From positions 1-64,000 of the forward strand of contig JAMPHA010000001.1 in assembly GCA_023663615.1 (NCBI GenBank): a stretch of DNA of 64,000 bases, given 5' to 3'. Below, piece by piece: positions 1 through 8,800 of the stretch. The notes under the pieces were generated by a model that had not been told where the DNA came from, did no database searches, and saw only the letters and a program-made list of their open reading frames with translations. Positions within the stretch are counted from its first letter, which is position 1, and each line of letters opens with the position of its first letter. The stretch is from DLAJ01 sp023663615 (GTDB taxonomy: Bacteria; Bacillota; Clostridia; Lachnospirales; Lachnospiraceae). A program made the position numbers and the translations under genes.

Positions 1-22
1 CCCCGGAAGCAATCAGATTTTA

Positions 23-172
23 TCATGTATGCATCCCATAGTATGCCTTCCGCAGGTCCTCCCACCCATGCAGGATGATGCCTCCGCAGATCCCGGTCCC
101 GCTTATGCGCTCTTCCCGGAAGAAGAAACTGTACGGCTCAAAATCGTCATATACCTCCTCTCTTAAATTTTT
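23..172 (-). pseudogene. C-terminal fragment of an unidentified protein
   Basis: Read on the minus strand this stretch gives an open frame of about 49 codons ending in TGA at 23-25. Its composition looks protein-like, with YDDFEPYSFFFREERI followed by GTGICGGIILHGW and a tail ending YYGMHT. The frame opens just after an in-frame TAG and has no start codon. I read it as the remaining 3' end of a gene that has been cut off. I do not recognise the family with certainty. The weak plus-strand open frame across the same bases has no ribosome site and looks like a shadow. Confidence 0.3.
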
Positions 173-185
173 TGACTATAACAGG

Positions 186-220
186 AAGGACAATCTCATG
201 CATCAAAATGGATTGTCCTT
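186..220. other. Inverted repeat downstream of hemZ
   Basis: AAGGACAATC at 186-195 is the exact reverse complement of GATTGTCCTT at 211-220, giving a 10-bp stem with a 15-base loop. There is no clear T-run on either side, so it is a weak terminator candidate. The next 120 bases hold two copies of TGTACTTTTGAT and otherwise nothing I can identify before hemZ ends at 342. Confidence 0.4.
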
Positions 221-341
221 CAGGCACAATATTCAGGCATCCACACTTATTGCATACTATTCCGTACTATCAAGTAAAATTTTGATGTACTTTTGATGTA
301 CTCTACACCATTTCTTGTACTTTTGATAAACAGGAACGCTC

Positions 342-1904
342 TCAAAAATCCGCAAGCAGCTTCCGCTTCCGCTCAATCATTTCGTCAATCTTCTCTATGT
401 AGAGCGCCACATCCTTGACATTCTCGCACCGCTCGATCCGCCCGTCGGGGTACACCCGTTTCGTGATGGAGCCTGCGCCTAATGCCACGATGGTCTGTTT
501 CTCCTCCATGATCAAAATATTATAGATTCCGTTTTTGCCGGGCAGCGCATACCCGGTATTTTCAAAATTGCCGGACATATTTTTCTGGCGGTACAGATAA
601 TAGGGCTGCATTCCCATTTCTTTTGCGCCCGCTGCCGCGATCGCCATGGTCTCGTCCGTGTTGCACAGCGTCTCGATCCCGTTTTCCTCAATCCATTTTC
701 CGAGCCGCGACGCCCGTTTTAACGCAAGCGAATGCACTGTCAGACTGTCCGGCGCCAATTCTTTTACCGCCTCGATCGTCCGCCTCACGTCCTCCGCTGT
801 TTCTCCCGGCAGACCGAGGATCAGATCCATATTGATATTGTCGAATCCTTCTTCCCGCGCCGCCAAAAACGCCTCGCGCACCTGCTTAGGCGTATGTCTT
901 CTGCCGATAATGCGCAGCGTCTCCTCCTTCATCGTCTGCGGATTGACGGAAATCCTCGTCACGGGATAACGTCTGATCACGCGCAGCTTTTCCCTCGTGA
1001 TGCTGTCGGCGCGCCCCGCCTCCACGGTAAACTCTTTTACTTTTTCTAACGGAAACGATTCCGCAAGTTTTTGTAACAGACGTTCCAGCCGCTCCGGGGA
1101 CAGGCTGGTCGGCGTACCGCCGCCAATATAGATCGTCTCCGGCGCTCTGCCGGAAAACGCCTCACGCACATAATCAATTTCCCGAAACAGGCAGTCCAGA
1201 TAGTCGTCCATCCTCTTTTCCCAGACGCTGACCGGATAGGAGGTAAACGAGCAATACAGGCAGGTCGTCGGGCAAAACGGAATCCCGATATACAGGCTGT
1301 AGCCGTCCTTTTGATCAAGCTGCTCCAAAATGCTTTTTTCGCGGACGGCAATGTCTAAGCAGAGCGCCGCCTTCTCCCTGCTCACGAAATGTTCTTTTTG
1401 TAAAAAAAGAATGACATCCTCCCCGGATGCCCCCTGCTCGATCAGTTCCATTGCAAGCTTGGTCGGACGAATGCCCGTCAAATTGCCCCACGGCAGTGTG
1501 GTTTTCGTCTCCGCGCAGAGCGTCTCATAAAGAAAACGCTTGAAAACGGCTTTCGCCTTCTCTTTTTCCGGCGGCAGGAGGGTCGTATATTCGTGCGGGG
1601 CATGATTGACAACCTGTCCCACGATCGAAGCGGTATCCTCCACACAACGCATTCCTGCTGACGGCGCATCCGCTCCGCCCCGCATCTCATCCATCGCCGC
1701 ATTTTCTCCGCTCCACGGCTGAAACACAATCCGCGCTTCACCGTCTGAAACCCTGACGACAATGTCCGCCGAAACGCCCTGCTCCTCCCATTTTTCGGGT
1801 AGCAGCACCTTCACCTGCGTTGTCGGATAAAACGACTGCGCCAGCGCATGAAGATCATATTCATAATTTTCCCTGTTGCAGGAAACCGCTAATACCCGCC
1901 GCAT
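342..1904 (-). CDS. hemZ: HemZ-like oxygen-independent coproporphyrinogen III oxidase
   Basis: Radical SAM protein of 520 residues, close to the length of Bacillus HemZ (about 500). The 4Fe-4S cluster motif CxxxCxxC is visible as PFCPTTCLYCSF (Cys211, Cys215, Cys218), followed by YIGGGTPTSL, typical of the HemN/HemZ group. The N-terminal 200 residues contain LPWGNLTGIRPTKL, a HemZ hallmark. Known family members oxidatively decarboxylate coproporphyrinogen III, or act on related tetrapyrroles; the exact substrate here is inferred. AAAGGAG lies 9 bases upstream of the ATG. It is the last gene of the minus-strand run apt-rel-MBL-lipoprotein-hemZ, an order common in Lachnospiraceae. Confidence 0.88.
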   Translation of the reverse strand: MRRVLAVSCNRENYEYDLHALAQSFYPTTQVKVLLPEKWEEQGVSADIVVRVSDGEARIVFQPWSGENAAMDEMRGGADAPSAGMRCVEDTASIVGQVVNHAPHEYTTLLPPEKEKAKAVFKRFLYETLCAETKTTLPWGNLTGIRPTKLAMELIEQGASGEDVILFLQKEHFVSREKAALCLDIAVREKSILEQLDQKDGYSLYIGIPFCPTTCLYCSFTSYPVSVWEKRMDDYLDCLFREIDYVREAFSGRAPETIYIGGGTPTSLSPERLERLLQKLAESFPLEKVKEFTVEAGRADSITREKLRVIRRYPVTRISVNPQTMKEETLRIIGRRHTPKQVREAFLAAREEGFDNINMDLILGLPGETAEDVRRTIEAVKELAPDSLTVHSLALKRASRLGKWIEENGIETLCNTDETMAIAAAGAKEMGMQPYYLYRQKNMSGNFENTGYALPGKNGIYNILIMEEKQTIVALGAGSITKRVYPDGRIERCENVKDVALYIEKIDEMIERKRKLLADF

Positions 1905-1975
1905 GAACGCCGGCTCCTTTCTACTTCTATTGATTTCTGGACATTTGCGTTTCGCAAACGCCTCTTATTGACTCC

Positions 1976-2641
1976 TTATTCCGGAAAAACCTCCGTCACT
2001 TCAACACCGATATAGCTGAAGAACGCCTGAATCTCCTCCGCCGATCCGCAGGAAAACCCGTCGTTTAACACAAACAAACCGCTTGCGAAAACCGCATGAT
2101 CTTCCCCGACAAGGAATGTGACGGCTGCCGGAACGGCGTCTTCATAAGTATAAAGATAAATGACGTTTTCCTTCACCTCTTCATTCACAAACGTCTTCGT
2201 GACCATACAGGTACTGGCTGCCGCCAGCTCCTCGACGCCGCTCATGGCGTTAATCTGCGTCATCAGGGAAGTAAGGGGTTTCTGCACAAGAAGAGAACGC
2301 AATCCCTCGGAAACATGATTCAGCCCGCCCATTTCCAACATTGCGGTAATTCCGTCTTCGTCAACGGAAATCGCATACACCGCTTTCGGCGCCGCATCAC
2401 CGCCGACGTTGATATTTTGAACAATCTCCTGAATCTCGCTGCTTCCGGTATAAAGCTGCACATATTCTTCGGATCGCGTCATTTCGGACATCAGTTCGAC
2501 GATTTCCAGTCCCTGTTCATATAAAGATTTGGTTTCTGTATTTTTTTCAGCGCTTCCGCAGGCGGATAAGCCTGCTGCCGACAGCACAAGAACCGCAGCC
2601 GCCGATAATACCGCCACGACCGTCCTGACCGATTTTTTCAT
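1976..2641 (-). CDS. Lipoprotein of unknown function (DUF4358-like size)
   Basis: Protein of 221 residues. It begins MKKSVRT, then a hydrophobic stretch and a lipobox ending LSAC (Cys28), so it should be lipid-anchored on the outer face of the membrane. An upstream in-frame start at 2725 exists, but AAGGAGAGGG sits just before 2641 and the signal peptide begins there. The mature part has a charged helix (SLYEQGLEIVELMSEMTRSEEY) and a mixed alpha/beta region with no motif I recognise. Short lipoproteins lie next to rel and hemZ in related genomes, but no function is established. The only firm statement is that it is an exported lipoprotein. Confidence 0.75.
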   Translation of the reverse strand: MKKSVRTVVAVLSAAAVLVLSAAGLSACGSAEKNTETKSLYEQGLEIVELMSEMTRSEEYVQLYTGSSEIQEIVQNINVGGDAAPKAVYAISVDEDGITAMLEMGGLNHVSEGLRSLLVQKPLTSLMTQINAMSGVEELAAASTCMVTKTFVNEEVKENVIYLYTYEDAVPAAVTFLVGEDHAVFASGLFVLNDGFSCGSAEEIQAFFSYIGVEVTEVFPE

Positions 2642-2693
2642 ACGAATCTTCCCTCTCCTTAACACGGGCGATTGCAAAACGCAACTCCCTGCC

Positions 2694-3335
2694 TTACACG
2701 CAAAACGGATTATACTGCTTCTCATGTCCGATCGTCGTCACGTCCCCGTGTCCCGGATACACCTTTGTCTCATCCGGCAGCACGAACAGTTTTTCTTTTA
2801 CGGAGCGCACAAGCTCGCCCGCGCTTCCGGTCGGCAGATCGCTCCTGCCGACAGATTCCGCAAACAGCGTGTCGCCGCTTACAAGGATGCCCGCCTCCAC
2901 GAAATAATAGCAGCAGCTTCCCACCGTATGACCCGGCGTCGCAATCACCCGGCAGGTCATGCCCGCGATCGTGATCTCCTCGCCGTCCTTTACATATTGA
3001 TTCGGTTTTACCGTACATGCCCTGCCTGCGTCCGCAGATACGTTTAAGTCCGCGCTCTCGCACAAGGGACGCTCCCCCTCATAGGCATACACCTTCGCGC
3101 CCGACCTCGCGCGCAGCTCCTGCACGCCCCAGATATGATCGAAATGCGCATGCGTCAGCAGAATGCCCGCCACGCGGAAGCCTTTTTCTTTCAGGCGCTC
3201 GTATATCGCTGCTCCCTGATCCGCCGCGTCAAAAACGATCGCGTCCTTCTGCGCACCTTCCTGCTCCTCATCATATACGAAATAACAATTTGTCTGGACG
3301 GCGCCGATCACCATCCTGCCGATTTTGATTGTCAT
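2694..3335 (-). CDS. MBL-fold metallohydrolase (glyoxalase II-like)
   Basis: Protein of 213 residues with the complete metallo-beta-lactamase metal site: THAHFDH at residues 61-67, then PGHTVGSCCYY, GDTLF and a terminal PGHGDVTTIGHEKQYNPF. The last motif is typical of the glyoxalase II-like / YcbL group, which hydrolyses small thioesters; the actual substrate is unknown. The ATG overlaps the stop codon of rel by four bases (ATGA), so the two are translationally coupled. This rel-MBL coupling is widespread in Clostridia. Confidence 0.88.
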   Translation of the reverse strand: MTIKIGRMVIGAVQTNCYFVYDEEQEGAQKDAIVFDAADQGAAIYERLKEKGFRVAGILLTHAHFDHIWGVQELRARSGAKVYAYEGERPLCESADLNVSADAGRACTVKPNQYVKDGEEITIAGMTCRVIATPGHTVGSCCYYFVEAGILVSGDTLFAESVGRSDLPTGSAGELVRSVKEKLFVLPDETKVYPGHGDVTTIGHEKQYNPFCV

Positions 3336-5716
3336 GATCTTGTCCTTTCTACATCAATCACGCTCGGAATCGTCCGCAGTTTGTCCGTAATCCGGTTCAA
3401 CTCCTCACGGCTGGAAACGTCAAACGAGATTTCCATTGTCACCTTGTCCGTCTTGCTTGTCCGCGTATTGAGCGAACGGATGTCAATATTGCGCTCCGTC
3501 AGCGCGCGCGAAACATCCGCCAGAAATCCGCTCCGGTTTGTCGCATAGATCACGATCTCCACCAGATAAGAGCCGCCATGTTCCTCCGTGCCCTGCCACT
3601 CCGCGTCGATCAGCCTCTGCCGCTCGATCTCCGGAAGATTGAGCACATTCACGCAGTCCGTCCGGTGGATGGACACTCCGCGTCCCCTCGTAACAAACCC
3701 GACGATCTCGTCGCCCGGCACCGGAGAGCAGCATTTGGAAAAACGAACGGCGACGTCATGAATGCCTTTCACGACGATCGCGCTCTTTCCTTTGCTCTGT
3801 ATCTGCGCTCTCGCCGCGCTCTGCTCATTGTTCGCGCGGATCTCGTTTAAGATTTCCTCATCGCTCTGCGCCTTTTCGTGATCCGCCTCATACATTTCCT
3901 GCATCCGGTTGGCGATATGGCCTTCCTTTAAGCCGCCGTGTCCGATCGCCGCAAGCACGGAATCCCAATCCTGGAATCCGTATTTGCGCATGATGCGCTC
4001 CATATATTCCGGTCTCATCAGATTGCTCGTATTTAAGGCGCGCGCCTTGCAGTAATTCGTAATCAGTTCCTTGCCTTTGATGATATTGTCGTCTTTTAAC
4101 TGACTCTTAAACCACTGATTGATCTTCGTCTTCGCCTGCGTGCTCTTGACAATGTTCAGCCAGTCCCGGCTCGGTCCCTTGGAATTCTGCGACGTTAAGA
4201 TTTCCACGCGATCGCCGTTTTTTAACTCGTAGTCGATCGTGACCAGCTGCTCGTTGACACGCGCGCCGATCATCCGGTTGCCGACCGCGCTGTGAACACT
4301 GTAGGCAAAGTCGATCGGCGTGGAACCTGCCGGCAGGCTTTTCACGTCCCCCGTCGGCGTAAAGCAGTACACATTATCCGAAAAAAGATCAAGATCGCTC
4401 TTTAACAGCTTGATAAATTCTTTGTTGTCGGACATATCGCGCTGCCATTCCAAAATCTGCCTCAGCCAGGTGAGTTTTTCCTGCTCGGAATCGTCGATCT
4501 GCTTGCCGTCGGAGGCAACCTTATACTTCCAGTGCGCCGCGATGCCGTACTCCGCCGCCTTATGCATCTCAAACGTACGGATCTGGATCTCGAACGGCGT
4601 TCCGCTCTTCCCGATCAGCGTCGTATGGAGTGACTGGTACATATTTCCTTTCGGCACCGCAATATAATCCTTGAAACGCCCCGGTATCGGCTTATACATC
4701 TCATGGATGACACCGAGCGCCGCGTAACAGTCCTTTACGGAATCGACAATGATCCGGACCGCAAACAGGTCGTAAATCTGATCGATCGTCTTATTTTGAT
4801 TTTTCATTTTTTTGTAGATACTGAAAAAATGCTTGACACGCCCGTCGATCTGCGCTTTGATGCCGGCGTTGCGGATATGCTCGCTGACCTCGTCAACGAT
4901 GGTCTGAATATATTTTTCCCGCACATTCTTGCGAATGGCGATCTTGTCCACCAGATCGTAATAGACATCCGGCTCCAGATATTTTAGGGAAAGGTCGTCT
5001 AACTCGACTTTCACTTTGGAAATGCCGAGACGCTGCGCGATCGGCGCGTAAATATCCAGCGTCTCCCGCGCGATCGCCTGCTGCCTGTCCGGCTTTTGGT
5101 ACTCTAATGTACGCATATTGTGAAGGCGGTCGGCAAGCTTGATGATGATGACGCGGATGTCCTTCGCCATCGCCAGAAACATCTTGCGCAGATTTTCCAC
5201 CTGCAGGTCAATCTTATCCCCGCTGCCTTCTTTGTACTTGAGCTTATCGAGTTTCGTCACGCCGTCCACGAGCAGCGCGACGTCCCCTCCGAACAGCCGC
5301 TCTATATCCTCGTAAGTATAATCCGTATCCTCGATCACGTCGTGTAAGAGCCCCGCCGCGATCGTCTCCTTATCCATCTCTAAATCCGCAAGAATAATCG
5401 CGACGCAGAGCGGATGAATGATATACGGCTCGCCCGACTTTCTTACCTGATCTTTATGCGCCTCGTACGCCACCTTGTAAGCGTGTTCGATCATGGAACA
5501 GTCCGTCGTCGGATGGTATTTTAAGATGCGCTCAAGAAGGCTCTGATATAGCGTCTCCGGGCTTTGAAACTCCTGCATCGCCTCAATGCGCCCGTCGTCG
5601 ATCACCAGTTCCGGCTTTTTCTCCATGTCGGCGTACCCTTCTAAAGATACCGTCCCGACACGCACCAAATCTTCTTTTTGCTGTACTGCCTGCTTGTTTT
5701 CTTCCGTCATTCTCAC
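3332..5716 (-). CDS. relA: Bifunctional (p)ppGpp synthetase/hydrolase, Rel family
   Basis: Protein of 794 residues with full Rel architecture. The HD hydrolase domain has HDVIEDT near residue 125. The synthetase domain follows, with RFKDYIAVPKGNMYQSLHT and EIQIRTFEMH. The TGS domain has FTPTGDVKSLPAGSTPIDFAYSVHSAVG, and there is a zinc-finger/helical region and a C-terminal ACT domain (VEIVIYATNRSGFLADVSRALTE). The conserved His and Asp of the HD site and the synthetase signature are present, so both activities are expected. It makes and degrades the stringent alarmone. The start is either GTG at 5716 or ATG at 5710; neither has a strong ribosome site. It lies 85 bases downstream of apt. Confidence 0.93.
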   Translation of the reverse strand: MRMTEENKQAVQQKEDLVRVGTVSLEGYADMEKKPELVIDDGRIEAMQEFQSPETLYQSLLERILKYHPTTDCSMIEHAYKVAYEAHKDQVRKSGEPYIIHPLCVAIILADLEMDKETIAAGLLHDVIEDTDYTYEDIERLFGGDVALLVDGVTKLDKLKYKEGSGDKIDLQVENLRKMFLAMAKDIRVIIIKLADRLHNMRTLEYQKPDRQQAIARETLDIYAPIAQRLGISKVKVELDDLSLKYLEPDVYYDLVDKIAIRKNVREKYIQTIVDEVSEHIRNAGIKAQIDGRVKHFFSIYKKMKNQNKTIDQIYDLFAVRIIVDSVKDCYAALGVIHEMYKPIPGRFKDYIAVPKGNMYQSLHTTLIGKSGTPFEIQIRTFEMHKAAEYGIAAHWKYKVASDGKQIDDSEQEKLTWLRQILEWQRDMSDNKEFIKLLKSDLDLFSDNVYCFTPTGDVKSLPAGSTPIDFAYSVHSAVGNRMIGARVNEQLVTIDYELKNGDRVEILTSQNSKGPSRDWLNIVKSTQAKTKINQWFKSQLKDDNIIKGKELITNYCKARALNTSNLMRPEYMERIMRKYGFQDWDSVLAAIGHGGLKEGHIANRMQEMYEADHEKAQSDEEILNEIRANNEQSAARAQIQSKGKSAIVVKGIHDVAVRFSKCCSPVPGDEIVGFVTRGRGVSIHRTDCVNVLNLPEIERQRLIDAEWQGTEEHGGSYLVEIVIYATNRSGFLADVSRALTERNIDIRSLNTRTSKTDKVTMEISFDVSSREELNRITDKLRTIPSVIDVERTRS

Positions 5717-5779
5717 ACCCGCTATCCGCGATCCCGCTCACGCCGTCAACACGCTCGGCGTAAATCCGCGGATTCTTTG

Positions 5780-5806
5780 AATAAGTTTTGCACGGCAAAA
5801 CTTATT
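5780..5806 (-). terminator. Hairpin at the apt stop codon
   Basis: AATAAGTTTTGC and GCAAAACTTATT form a perfect 12-bp stem around a three-base loop. The stem includes the apt stop codon (5802-5804). No T-run follows on the minus strand, so it could be a processing site, an mRNA stabiliser, or a partial terminator tuning apt against rel. Confidence 0.5.
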
Positions 5807-6326
5807 TGCCCTCATACCGGATCGCAGAATCCAGCCGATACCCGCTGATCCGCTCCCTGCCCTTTAATCCGGCAAGCTCCATCAGGACAACCACGCCGAC
5901 GACCTCGCCGCCAAGCTGTTCCACAAGCTTGATCATCGCCTCCGTCGTGCCGCCCGTCGCGATCAGATCGTCCACGATCAGCACTTTCTGTCCTTTCTTG
6001 ATCGAATCCTTATGCATCTCGATCGTTGCGGTCCCATATTCCAGCTCATAGCTCATGGAAACGGTCTCTCTCGGTAGTTTTCCCTTTTTACGGATCAAAA
6101 TAAACGGCTTCTTTTGATTATAAGCGATCGGAGTTCCAAAAATAAAGCCGCGCGACTCCGCGCCGACTACCACGTCATACTCCAAATCCTTCACCAGCCC
6201 CTGCATGGTGTCAATCGCAAGCTGTAATCCCTCCGCATCCTGCAGCACGCTCGTGACATCGCGGAAGATGATTCCCTCCTCCGGGAAATCAGGAATACTC
6301 ACTACATACTCTTCCAGTTTTTTCAT
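5802..6326 (-). CDS. apt: Adenine phosphoribosyltransferase
   Basis: Protein of 174 residues, the normal length. It carries the PRPP-binding loop VLIVDDLIATGGT and the upstream motif VVVGAESRGFIFGTPIAY typical of Apt. It salvages adenine to AMP using PRPP. GGGAGGG precedes the ATG by 6 bases. It is the first gene of the apt-rel cluster and has its own promoter at 6406-6435. Confidence 0.95.
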   Translation of the reverse strand: MKKLEEYVVSIPDFPEEGIIFRDVTSVLQDAEGLQLAIDTMQGLVKDLEYDVVVGAESRGFIFGTPIAYNQKKPFILIRKKGKLPRETVSMSYELEYGTATIEMHKDSIKKGQKVLIVDDLIATGGTTEAMIKLVEQLGGEVVGVVVLMELAGLKGRERISGYRLDSAIRYEGK

Positions 6327-6405
6327 ACCAATCCCTCCCTGTCAGAATAAAACGGTCAGACTTATCATCCGGTCGTACGAATCCTGTTTTCAAACAATTA
6401 TCATT

Positions 6406-6435
6406 ATTATAGTATAAATGACCATGCAGAATCAA
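6406..6435 (-). promoter_or_regulatory. Probable sigma-A promoter of apt
   Basis: On the minus strand TTGATT (6430-6435) is followed after 18 bases by TATAAT (6406-6411). Transcription would begin near 6399, giving a leader of about 70 bases before the apt ATG at 6326. Confidence 0.55.
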
Positions 6436-6460
6436 GTACCAGGGAAAAAAATTCCGCAAC

Positions 6461-6590
6461 CCAAAAGAACTGCCAATGGCAGTTCTTTGAAAGCGCGCGA
6501 AGCGCGATTTTTTATCTATAGGCATTCTCGTGACCTGTGAAGAATCGCAAAGCGATTCTTCGAAAGACTTTCGCGCAAGCGGAAGTCTTT
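6461..6590. repeat. Cluster of four hairpins of a dispersed family; terminator of the malto operon
   Basis: Four stem-loops lie back to back: 6464-6488 (11-bp perfect stem, AAAGAACTGCC), 6493-6507 (CGCGC/GCGCG), 6540-6560 (AAGAATCGC/GCGATTCTT) and 6563-6590 (AAAGACTTTCGC/GCGGAAGTCTTT). The first is followed by TTTT on the minus strand and can end malG transcription. The last one overlaps the malG stop codon region. The linkers TTCGAAAG and TATCTATAGG recur at 13.1, 34.7, 50.1 and 62.8 kb. Confidence 0.65.
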
Positions 6591-6591
6591 T

Positions 6592-7428
6592 TTATCCCTT
6601 CACCGCTCCCGCCGTCATGCCGTCCACCAAAAAGCGCATCAGGCAGAAATACAGGATGACGATAGGAACCGCAATGAACACGGAGCCCGCCGCGAACCGG
6701 GCAAATTCCGTCTCGCCGAGGCTCATCAAGCCGACCGCCACCGTATATAAATCTTTTTCTTTTAACAGGAGCTTCGGCAGGATAAAATCGCTCCACGGGA
6801 ACACAAAGCTCGTGAGCGCCGTGTAAACAATGATCGGCATGGAGATCGGCAGGTTGATCTTTAGGAACACCTGAAAATTCGTGGCGCCGTCGATCCGCGC
6901 CGCCTCGTCGATGGAACCCGGTATCGTGTCGAAAAATCCTTTCTGCGTCAGGTAGCCCATCGGCGCGCCGGAGCTGTAGATCAGGATGAGTCCCCACATT
7001 TTATTGATGAGTCCGAACTGCGTCATGATGATGTAGACCGCGATCATGCCCATAAAAGAGGGGAACATGCCGAGCACGAGCGTCGTCTTCATGATCGCTT
7101 TTCTGCCGCGGAACTGAAAACGGGACATCGTGTACGCCGTCAGTATGACTAAAAACGTACCGATCAGGCAGCTCATCGTCGCGATAAAGAGCGTATTGCG
7201 GAACCATCTCGGATAGTTATACATTTCCGTGTCCGTAAACAGCATCCGAAACGTGTTCAGGCTGTACTCGCTCGGAAAAAAGCCGTCAAACGAATAGATG
7301 GATCCCGACTTGCTGAAAGAAGCCAGGATCAGCCAAAGGCACGGAAAAAGAAACACAAAGCAGACTGCGATCAAAACGATATGCGTCACGAGCGTATCCA
7401 TGATCCGTAAGGTTCTTCTACTTTTCAT
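6592..7428 (-). CDS. malG: Maltodextrin-type ABC transporter permease (MalG family)
   Basis: Integral membrane protein of 278 residues with about six transmembrane segments. It carries the EAA loop EAARIDGATNFQVFLKINLPISMP that docks on the ATPase. The C-terminal VDGMTAGAVKG is typical of MalG-type carbohydrate permeases. It overlaps malF by four bases (ATGA), so the two are coupled. The window contains no matching ATPase; as in many Firmicutes, a shared MsmK-like ATPase elsewhere presumably energises the system. Confidence 0.9.
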   Translation of the reverse strand: MKSRRTLRIMDTLVTHIVLIAVCFVFLFPCLWLILASFSKSGSIYSFDGFFPSEYSLNTFRMLFTDTEMYNYPRWFRNTLFIATMSCLIGTFLVILTAYTMSRFQFRGRKAIMKTTLVLGMFPSFMGMIAVYIIMTQFGLINKMWGLILIYSSGAPMGYLTQKGFFDTIPGSIDEAARIDGATNFQVFLKINLPISMPIIVYTALTSFVFPWSDFILPKLLLKEKDLYTVAVGLMSLGETEFARFAAGSVFIAVPIVILYFCLMRFLVDGMTAGAVKG

Positions 7429-8759
7429 CGGAACGTATCCTCCTCTCTGTATGACGCGCTGCCCGTATAGATCGACAGGGAGATCAGCGACGTGATGACA
7501 AAAATGACTAAGCTGATCGTTGCGCCGATGCTGTAATAGTTATTGTTGATGGAAAGATTATACAGCCAGTTGATGAGCAAATCGGTATCGCTGGCAAGGA
7601 AATAACCGTCTATGTATAATCCGCCCCGCAAAAAGAAGAAAATGCCGAAATTATTAAAGTTACCGATAAACTGCGAGATCAGAACCGGCGTGGTGGAAAA
7701 AAGCACGAAGGGCAGCGTGATATGCCGGAACTGCTGAAACGCATTCGCCCCGTCGATCTTCGCCGACTCCATCTGACTCGCATCCCGGTTAGACAAAAGC
7801 CCCGTTGCCAAAAGCATGATCGACGGCACGCTGATCCACGCGTTGACGAAAAGCCCGATCAGCCTTGCGATCCACTTTGCGTCAATATCGAGAAATCCGA
7901 CCGCTTTATGCCCCATTCCCGTGATGATCTGATTGACCGGTCCGCCGTAGGAAAACATGAATTTGAAACCGAGCAGCGTAATAAAGCCCGGAACCGCATA
8001 GGCAAGCACCGGAAACGCGCGCCAGAGCGCCTTTCCTTTTACGCAGTCCTTATTTAATAAAAGAGCAAGTCCCAGCCCCGCAAAATAATTGAGCGCCGTT
8101 GAGAGCACCGCCCAGATGATATTCCAGCTCAATATTTTCAGGAACGTCGGCGAGAACTGCGAAAGCGTTGCCAGCTTCACAAAATTATCCAGCCCGATCC
8201 AGTCCACCAGCTTCGGCGGCACGATCGTCCCGCCATAGTTTGTAAAGGCGATCGCGATCATAAAAACGATCGGGAGAATATTAAAAATGCAGACGCCCAG
8301 AATCGGCAGAAACAACACCGTCTTATAAAATTTCCTGTCTAAGAACTGCCGCAGATCCTCGCGGAACGTCGCGGGCTTCCCGCCCCTTTCGCAGATCTTC
8401 TGCGTCTCGTAAGCGTCCCGGATATTGGACAGATAACATAAGAGCAGGCAGAGCGCGGCGATCGCGGAAAGGATTCCCATAAGCAGCATGACGACGGAAT
8501 TGTCCCCCTCGATGCCGAGCCAGGTATCCGCCTCCTTCGTTCCGAGCGTGATAAGTCCCACAATATCCGCAAATCCTCTTTTGATAAAATAAAACGCCGC
8601 CAGCGCAAGAACCAAAAGATAAAGAAGCCCTTTGCCGATCTGTCCGTACAGGAGCTGTCCGAGCCCCATCAGACACATGCTCGCCTTCACATTCTTTCCG
8701 CCGTTTTTCAACAGGTCGCGCGCACCGCCCGCCCGCAGCTTTTTCTTTTTCTTCTGCAA
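7425..8759 (-). CDS. malF: Maltodextrin-type ABC transporter permease (MalF family)
   Basis: Membrane protein of about 444 residues with an N-terminal extra pair of hydrophobic segments, then the permease core with EAA loop ESAKIDGANAFQQFRHITLPF. The frame opens at GTG 8801 overlapping the malE stop. An AAGGAGGG lies directly ahead of a TTG at 8757-8759, giving the start MQKKKKKLRAGG, which I prefer. The N-terminus is very lysine-rich and cytoplasmic. It sits between the binding protein and MalG in the same operon. Substrate assignment to maltodextrins rests on the GH13 neighbour. Confidence 0.87.
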   Translation of the reverse strand: MQKKKKKLRAGGARDLLKNGGKNVKASMCLMGLGQLLYGQIGKGLLYLLVLALAAFYFIKRGFADIVGLITLGTKEADTWLGIEGDNSVVMLLMGILSAIAALCLLLCYLSNIRDAYETQKICERGGKPATFREDLRQFLDRKFYKTVLFLPILGVCIFNILPIVFMIAIAFTNYGGTIVPPKLVDWIGLDNFVKLATLSQFSPTFLKILSWNIIWAVLSTALNYFAGLGLALLLNKDCVKGKALWRAFPVLAYAVPGFITLLGFKFMFSYGGPVNQIITGMGHKAVGFLDIDAKWIARLIGLFVNAWISVPSIMLLATGLLSNRDASQMESAKIDGANAFQQFRHITLPFVLFSTTPVLISQFIGNFNNFGIFFFLRGGLYIDGYFLASDTDLLINWLYNLSINNNYYSIGATISLVIFVITSLISLSIYTGSASYREEDTFR

Positions 8760-8800
8760 ACCTGATCCCTCCTTTGAAGTTCCGTGCAATTCCGCTCGCA

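Noticed and set aside
75..296. 73-residue plus-strand gene
   Set aside because: No ribosome site; it crosses the remnant on the other strand and an inverted repeat.
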